Assembly: GCA_037576195.1 (NCBI GenBank)
Contig: CM075101.1
Coordinates: forward strand, 5,704,001-5,768,000
DNA: 64,000 nt
Source: Phytoseiulus persimilis
Taxonomy: Eukaryota; Arthropoda; Arachnida; Mesostigmata; Phytoseiidae
Direction: 5' to 3'
Part shown: positions 27,601 to 36,600 of the stretch, piece by piece
Position numbering within the stretch: position 1 is the first letter of the stretch
How the letters are laid out: every line of letters starts with the position of its first letter
Program-made: the position numbers and the translations under genes
Notes under the pieces: model-generated
Told to the model about the DNA's origin: nothing
The model's database searches: none
The model's input: the letters and a program-made list of their open reading frames with translations, nothing else

Positions 27601-30600
27601 GAATGGAGCTCTCGTCAACTGGAGCGGCAACGCCCCGCGGATTTCCTTCTTGAGAATGGACTGTTTAATTGCAACTCAACGGTGACCCGTTTCTCGGAAA
27701 CGGTGCTGTGAGTTTCGTAGTGAGGAGGAGAGGACTCCCGGCGAGTCGTTCGGCTCCTCTTCTCCTCGTTTCAGGAGAGTTGGAGAGTGAACGGCGGGTG
27801 GAAAAAAAAAAAGAGTTTCCACGACGGGGATCGCCCAGGGCGGCCGGGAGCATTCGCTGTGCCGATTGAGACCGGGAACGATTTATTTTTTCCCCCCGGT
27901 CCTCCTTTCTGAGGTTTTTTGTGGGCGCAAAACAAAATTCATAGCTCCCGAAACGACTCCCACCTCCTCATTCCGAGCGGCGAGTCCGAGCGCCACGCCG
28001 CTCGATGCAACCACTGGCCGCACTCACACAGAACAGGCAGAGAGAGAAGAACAGAAAGAAACCCAGCGAAAAAACAGGCGAGCGCGCGAAGACCCACACC
28101 GGGCTGGCTCTCTGCAGCGCGGCGGAAAGCTATTAATTTGCTGTGGGTGCTTAAATGCCCGGAGGCTGCGCTGTCATACGCTTCGGCAGCATGCGATCCC
28201 GCCCAAAAAACGCAAGTTTTTGCTCGAGGTCAAACACACGACGCGCCATGACAGGTGAGAATGCGATACAAATCTCCCAGGTGCCCTTCGTCCGAAAATT
28301 TCCAGCAACGGCGCTGGACGCCGGGAGAGTGCGCGCACTCCTCTCAACTATTGTTCGGAAGTTCGAAGCGGGGTCAGCGAGACGGATATTTTGCGTTTTT
28401 CACCGATTGCATATGAGATCCTGGATGGAACGGGAATTCGCCCGGATTCCGCGAGACCGGAATCGAACGCGTAGAGTATCGCCATGAGCGATCTGACAGC
28501 CGACAACGAGATGACGGAAAATTGCGGTGTCGTGGTAAACTCGTCGACCATCCACATCTCTGAGATTCGGAACTGAGAGCCGCTTAATTGTTAGAGGGCC
28601 AGAGCATGGTGGAGGCGTTGAGGCTTCGAAACGGCAGATACATATATCTGGATGAGGGCTCAAACCGACGGCGGGCAGCTTGGAGCGCATTGTGTGCTAC
28701 TGCGCGGTCTTTCAACCGACAACTCTTGTTGAGCTGCAGACTTCGTCGGAAGTCCTGCGCAAACAGAGCACGACTCCTTCCTTCTCACCCTCGCCCGATA
28801 TATAATACAATACAATGCCGAACACACATACTCACACGAACTCGCTGAGGAGTAGACATTTTGAGGAAAGGCGAGTGAGCGGCGGAGACAGGCTGCGCAC
28901 ATTGTGGGATAGCGGGTGGGTGATTTCATCTCACCCGATTATCACCTCGAGCACCTTTCGTCGTTCGCCCGACGAGGATCTCGATCCCTTATCGAACACC
29001 TTTGATCAGAATTAGCCGATAAGGTCGGTGAACGCGACATGAAGTCAGAACTTCGAACGTTCGCGAGCCGCTCGATGTCTCTTTGCTGACTGGCGTTCGG
29101 AGCGTCTTGGATGTCCTTCGGCAGAAGGCGAACCAGCTCGGCGACTAATGTGCTTCCCGAGGTGAGCTCCAGAGGGGTGTTGTGACACACGAATAGCGTC
29201 ATCAGGGCGAAATTTCTTGCTTGAGAATGCTTGATTCCGAAAAGACCGAGACGTCGATTGAGTCGTCATTTTGCGAGCGGCTCCACAACGAAAATTGGGC
29301 AAAGTTCAAAGATCGCGCCTCAGATTCTCTGTAGGACATCGCACGATCAGCGATGCGGGTCTATTGGCTACTGTGCTGTCGAGCACCTCAAGCTGTTAGC
29401 CATGAGTCAAGTCTGACCAAATCGTTCGCCACGAGTAATCTCAGCCAACGCCTCCGGCAATTTCTCAAGAAATACTCAAAATAAATTGACGTTTCGTTTC
29501 GGTTCATATTTTCTGAATGACTGAAGAACGTCTGATTGCGTGGTAGTTTCGACCCCGATTTCGTGAACGAAGGAGAGCCACGTGATCATAACCAGCAAGC
29601 GCGTTCGATCGGATGGCGACAACCGTTTCACTCGGGCAATGAAGACCTCCTCCGCTGGTTCAGACAGCCTATCGGTAAATATCGATGAGAATCCGGATCG
29701 GATCGCAGAGACCAGGTTGAAATTCGAGCCGCTTATCCGCAGCGAGGTCCAAGCCCTTTGATTTCTCCGTTCCGCGGCGTTCAGCGGATTTTCGAGCCGG
29801 CAGCAAATAGGCCTTCAGTCCCACAGCGGCACGAGGCGGAGCGAAGCGGATTTCTTCCACCCATTGGTCGCCGGCTCCGTATCCAGCACGTCTGTTTTTG
29901 GAACGGCTCCAAGGCAGGAAGCGACTCTCGTTTTCTGTCGAGCGCAGGTGGAAATATCGACAGTTCTGATCTGTGTCGTCGCTCGGGAGAGGTCAACGAA
30001 TGCATAGCATTCATACACTTGCCCCGCAAATCGTCCACATACGCTCATCCGAAGGTATTGCGTTTGTTCCAAGCAAGGAGCTTGGGAACCAAGCGCAGCA
30101 ATCCGCTACGGGAAACTCTCGTTCATCAGAGAACATGCTGAGATTCCGGACGAGGGAACCGCTGCTGTTTCGCTTTCCCTCCCCTCCCTCCTCCGGGAGG
30201 GGGGGGGGGGGCGGATTGTGATCGGGTGTAATTAGAGGGCGTTGTGTTTATTTTCGAGAAGACGTTCCATATCCTCGGAGGCAGCAACAGCGAAGGCGGC
30301 ACCCCGACTTCGAAGCTTGTGGGTCGCTTGTCTTGAATGAATGGAAGACACGCGCCCGCCATTTGAACAACTCGAGTTACGCACTACTTGAGCCCGAACA
30401 GAGCGGGCTCGTGACTTGTCTGGCCGAAACTCCGTAGCGAATTCAAGCAATTTTTCACCACAAGTGAATATCGTCTGGTTGGCTTCTTCTCCGAGCGATC
30501 GGTGACTTTTAGCTGCGCTAGCTTCTTCGGATATGCACGATAACCCTGGTCGTCGATTGGTCATGGCGCGATGTCAGCTTATCTTGATAGAGCCAAGGCG

Positions 30601-33600
30601 CCATCTGCCCGAGCGCAGGAGTCTTCCGGAGGCCCAGGAGCAAGAGGCTAACGTCGACTCGGAGGACACCGCCAACACTGCAGTCTCCGAGATCGGAGCG
30701 TTCTTGTGTTCAGGACTTTTCTTTCCACTCTTCGTGCTTGTAGACGGAGCTTGTTTCCCGGAGTTGCTTCATGCCTCCTCTTGATCGTTCCACGCGAGCC
30801 TGCAGGAGCTTCCGCAGCGTTCGTTGCTGGTATGAAAGAGCGAGATTTTACAGCCTGAGCGGTGATGCTGGTCTTTGCACTCGTCGTAGTCGTGCTGCCG
30901 CTGTTGTCGGTGGTGGTCGAAGTAGACTGTAGCAGACACGGCAAGGGTAGTGGTGTAGTGCTGCTGTTCATGATGATGATGGTGGTGGTGAAGATTCCCT
31001 CCTCATCTAGTTGACCGAGCAACGTAGCAGCTCGCCTATAAACATTATACGAGGCCGTCTCTACGAGGCGTACCCAGAGCGATTTTGGTTTGCTTCTGCG
31101 CACATAACCGTAAAGCGCTAGCCAGCCGGCCCGCAGCGACGACCACGACCACGGCCAGCGGCCAAACGGGAGTCCGCGCACAGGTCTGTTGACGCGCGAA
31201 AAAATTCTTCCACAAAGAACCATCATTCTAAGCAGACGAACCATCATTCTAAGCAGACGAACCCTCATTCAGCGCGCTCTTCTGGAGAGTTTGGGTGTAG
31301 CTCTCCACGGCAGAGAATTTCCACGGGGTTCCCGGCCGTGAAGTTGCGCTGGAAACGCTGAAAACGGGAGGATTTCGTCGTTCGGCGTAGAGCTAGACGT
31401 CTGTTTCGGGAAGCGAAGCATGAAATCTGAGCCGCTTTTCTCTGCTCTCAGACAGGCGAACAAAAAAGAGGAAAAACTGCAGGGTCGCCGATCGGAGAAG
31501 TCACTCTGTTGTTGCGAAAGCCTCTTGGGTGTCTGGCCGCGCGCGATTGAGGTGACAATAGCTCTGATTAGCGAAATCACCCCTTTCTTGGTTGTGCTCA
31601 GGTCGCTCGCTCGCTCGCTCGTTTCTTCATTGGTTCCCAACGCTCAGCCGCGTTCGCTAACCCTGTCTGGGCTTTGCCGGTTAGCTCCTTATCGGCATGG
31701 CCCGGCTTACCCCTTATCGGGCCGTTATCTCGAGCATTCTTCTATCGTAGCCCACCAGTCAGTCACTCAACCGCCCACCCCCTGACTAGCTTGTATCAAC
31801 GTTCGTATACTTCTCTCGTTTCTCGCCAAGGGTTTCCGTCGAGGGGTTCTGCCGAGGGACGCTGTCCTGTCAAACCACCCGCTGCCCGCCCGGCGAGGGA
31901 GTTGGCCTGCTAAGCTGAGTTGAGCTAAGCTCGGCGGGCGATCCTTCGATCCGAACTGCAAACAGCCAGCTAACGATAGCGTTTTCCGACAGGTTTGGTT
32001 CCAGAACCGCCGTTCAAAAGAACGCCGAATGAAGCAGCTCTCAACGTTGGGTCCTCGACGGCACTTTTTCCGAAGCCCACGCCGGGTTATGAGGTCCTTG
32101 AGGCCCGGTATGAGCCCCGATCCCCTAGACGACTCACCGCCTGATCTCCCAACTGGACCCCAGAACGGCTTCGGCTACCTCTCGGGTGAGTTTTGATGTT
32201 TCTGTGCGATCCTTCCGTTCGAAGTCGCCCGCTCCGTTCACCGGGCTCGATGGTTCCGTCAGTCGAGGTCGGTCGCCAGCTCGAGCGAGCATGAGCTCAA
32301 TCCCGTCGGAAAACGGACGAAGGCCTTGATGAGTTAGCGCATCCCGTGCATGCTTTCAGCTCTTCTGCTAGTTTTCGCTCGAGCTAGTGAAGCTCTGAGC
32401 GCGGAGTTAATTAAAAATACGAAATGACTTTGAGGCACCACGGCCCGAAAGTGTTCTCGCTCCCCGTACAGATGGATAGGCAACCCGACGGATACGGACG
32501 AGTCTTCGGACAGCTCGACAGAAGACGAACGTGTTGTCGGACGGACCGACCGACAGAGAGAAGAACTGCCGCACGGGCACAACGGCAGACAACAGAAGTC
32601 TTGCCAAAGATTCCTTCGACTTTGTCTAAGCAGAGGCCTGATGGCTTTTGTTGAGAGGTACCTTATCGCCGAGACGTTGAGGTACTTGAGAAGCTCCTCC
32701 CTGGCATATTGGCGGCATAATTTCAAAACAATGCTGCTGCGGCGACGACGACGACAGCAACAACAACGATGACGACGACAGTCACAGGGCGCGAGCTGAA
32801 GGTGAAGTTTTCTCCGTCGAGCTCAACGTAAACGGCCCCGCTGAGCGCTACAAGGTGGGACGCGAACAGGTGGATACTTACTTGCTTCTCTACTTGCTTG
32901 AACGCGAACGCCTCGAGATCTGGGGCCCATCGCTTCCCTCCTGCTCTCTAGAGCTGAGAGGCTCGTGACCAGCTTCGTTTCTGGAGCTGAAAAGAGCTGG
33001 GCTCCGTTGTGGGGGTTGGGAGCTTCGACGCCTGAATCTGCTCTCGAAGGGAGCTCTTGGATCGGTCGGACTCTCCAAGTTCCCCGCAGATGTCGGCCAA
33101 GCGTCGCCTGTTTTCCCTCGCGATATCCTTTTTCTCCTCCTCTCCATACTCTGCCAAGGGTAAACCAAGAGCCGATAAGACAACATGGGCCGTTGGCTCG
33201 GTCGGATGAATCAGGTTATTTTGTAAACAAATGACGGGTACTTCCTGCGAGGGAGGAGTTGCTTGGTTTGTTGGGTTGGTCGGGCGGTCGACCGACTGGT
33301 CGACTGGTTCTTCGGATGGTTGACTGCAAGCACACGCTCTCGTTTACTCGCCCGCCCGCCCGCCCGCCCGCCGGATCTCCAAGCTAACCGGAAACCGGAT
33401 GTTGTCCCGTGAAAAATATCACCCCCCTTCCCATTCGAACGCCCACCCATTTCCCCCATTCAGTTCTCCCGACCCTCACCAGCGGTCGCGGCAGCGGGGC
33501 TGGAACTCGAACGGTGCCCCGAAGGAGCAGAGGTCGGCTGGGACGAGGCCGGCAGAGTCCTCGTTGGATTCGAAGCGCGAGCTGGTTTTTTGGCTTCGAA

Positions 33601-36600
33601 CCCGAGCTGTCACATCTCAAGTCGAAAGGGTACGGATCTCGTTACTTGCTGTTGCTCCGAACCGAAAAGCTAGTTTTCTCGCAGCATGCAGGTTATCATC
33701 GCTTATGCTCGGGGATTTCGCGGAGATTTCCGTTGGAATCGAGGAAACTCTCGATCGACGCTCGGACACAGCACTGAATTCACGGGGGCCGCCACGGCCA
33801 GCCTCGGTGGGAAAGTGAAAGAAGAAGACGGAGTTTAGGCGAGAATAAGAAAACTCGGATGCCCCCAGCGCTCCCCCTTTTTCTCGATTTACATGCAAAT
33901 TCCCCCCTCCTTTGCGCCAAGAGAAAATACCGGAGCAGGAGGCGAGGCAAGTCATGGAGAAGCGACAAAGAGCACTGGTCGTGTCGACTTACTTCTCCCA
34001 ACTCACGTCCACCAACCGACGAGCACCCGAGCGTCCACTGGAAGCGCGCCTACACGGTCGAGCCTGTAGGGCCGAGATAGTAGGGCCCTTCTCGACGGCG
34101 AGTACCGGGCGGAGCTCTCGAGTCCGAGCCTGAAAGACGATGTTCAGCACCGAAATTCAAAGAAGAAATCCAGCGGAGGAAAACCGTCATAGTTGAACTG
34201 AAGCAGAAAACGACCGGGAGTAAGACTTCGAGATCATCGGGAAGAAAAACCGAAAAGGGAATCACACGATTCACACCAGACGAAACCCAGGAGAGAACCA
34301 TAGCGTGGCAGAAATGATACAGGTGACTTCGGCACCGGGCGAGCTTCGTTAGGGGTACCAATGCAGAAGCTGCGGCAGCAGAAGTCGGCCATGCGGATGA
34401 TGATGCCTGCGGTTTCGACGAAAGTATCCCGCAGCAGCGGGTAGTCCGTTTATACTCGTCCACGTCCAGCTCGACGTCCACCTGTACGCATGTGTTCCTC
34501 TTCATCTATCTGGTTCGTTCTCTGTGTTTCTCGCTCGCTCGCTCGCTCAGTCAGACCCGAGAGCGCATCCCGACCGGACCCATTGGGGTGTGGTCCGAAA
34601 TATTTCTTCTTTTCGTTTTTTTCTGCTCAGAAATCTTCAGCATCCTTGTGTCGTCATATTGATCAGTTGCTCTTGTCGTTGTTCCGCGCAGACGTCGTTT
34701 GCGCGGAGCGAGAAAAACAAGAACAAATCAAATGTCGCTCATTCGCGGCAGAAAACAACATCGGGACGAGAAAAGATTTGCCTGCTCGACGATTTATGCT
34801 CGAAGGTCTCGTGCCCTACACGGAACTAGAGAAGCGTGCGCTCACTTCAGACTGGAACTCTTCTACACTTATCGCCAAAGTTCGTCTGTCGTCCGATGTC
34901 TGTATTCTCCAGTGTTTTATTGCGTTCATTCCTACGATGACCTAACACGGACTCAAACGGCGACGCACGAGCGAACCGATAAAAACGCTCCCCATCAAGA
35001 ACGACAACAAACAAACAAACAAACGAAAAACGAGCCGATAGGAAAAAAAAACAAGTCAATGCGGTTCGGCGGCACACGCTTCAAAAGATGACGTTGACGG
35101 CAATCGACATATCCTGACCAGAATCGATCTAGATGAGCTCGAGGGACCTCCCGATCCCTCGACTCCTGAACGGTTTCCAAGGAGGAGGCGGAGGGGAGAA
35201 GGGGCGGTTCCGCGATGAAATCGCTATCGTACGGACTGCTGCGGAGCCATACCGTGTTCATGCCTCCAACTTCAGAGTTCGCCCCAGTGTGTGAAAAGAA
35301 GTTGTCATCTCTCCTCCTCTCCCTAATAACAGGAAGCTGCCGCCCAAAATTACAGGTTGCTCTTGGGTGCTGCTGCCGGTCACCAGCATCCCAGTGTTGT
35401 GGTTCCGTGTATTTGAGGAGGGAAATTGACCCGAGTTTCTCTATTCAGTTCCGGCGCTCGCCCGCGTCACAGAAAGTTAAAAATCGTTCTTACGCAGTAG
35501 CCAGCCGTTGTTGGTCTTTTGTGATACTCCATTCCCCAAGCGAAGGGGACGGAACCGTTCCGACGGTCAGTCCAACGGAGGGTGTACGCCCGATCAGATG
35601 AAGGAACGAATGCCTTGGCAAACCGAATAGCAGATATCAGGCAGGTATGCGGCGGACTCGACGAAAGCAAGCAGTCAGCTCCCGAAGCGTAGCCCGGAGA
35701 CACCGCCGCGGTGGTTCTGAAGCCCGTGGGACTCCCTGTTCTCTATGCAATCACGGTCGAAGGACACGTGCTGTCGTCATTGAAGACCCTTCAAAAAAGA
35801 GAGAAAATCCTGCCAACCACAGACGCGGCGGGCAACTCGAAGAGCGCACAGATCGACGGGTGGGGGCCGATGAACGGCCAAGAAGACCAACAGTGTAATT
35901 GACGGCTCGCTCCGAATTCCGCGAAAACGCACGGAGCCCTCACGCCAACGTTTCACTGCACGTTTTCTGAGCATGTGACGGGCTGTTGGTTGTTCAGTTC
36001 CGATTCGGACGAAACCCGTCTTCCACACCCGAATCGAAGGGCATCAACGGTTCCGTACCGAATCCGCGCACGGGGTTGCGTCGATAACTGGCAGAGTTTC
36101 TCCCATCCTGTTTCCACCCCGCCAACGTCCTTTGTCGGGAGAATCCGAGATCTTGGAAGACGAGCCCTCGCGGGCAACTTGTCCAACATGACAACATGAG
36201 CTTTCTTCTGTGAAGACATCCGTGTTGCGGCGCGATAATAGACTTCAAATACGATTGTTTGACTGCTCGAAGAGACAACTGGCTCCACCATCCCGGGCGC
36301 TCCCCACCCTCCACGAGTTGTGCAAAGAGTAAACAACAGGGGAAAACAAATCCCAACAAGCTCATCCCTCTAGAGCTCGTTTCGAGGCTGACGATACGAG
36401 CCCGGCGCATTAGACTCTGGTTCGGCCTTCCTCGAAGAGGCGATTCGAGCTGTGTCTATTGAATTTGTCTTTCTTGGAGACTCGACGATCCCGGAGTTTG
36501 TACGTGATCCACATTTCGGATGAGTGCCCGGGGTATCTTCTGCGGGCTCGGGTTACGAGTTTCCCGTGGCTCATGGAGCTTTACGTTCGTACACCCCTCA

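Larger units (their letters stand above)
26007..31992 (+). other. Lim1 copy A intron 3, inside the homeodomain (6.0 kb)
   Basis: The intron splits the homeodomain between Gln46 and Val47 (homeodomain numbering), a position conserved in Lhx1/5 genes and also present in copy B. It contains a gypsy-like remnant near 29 kb, a 21-bp tandem duplication at 31218-31270 and a (CGCT)n tract at 31603-31621. Confidence 0.85.
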
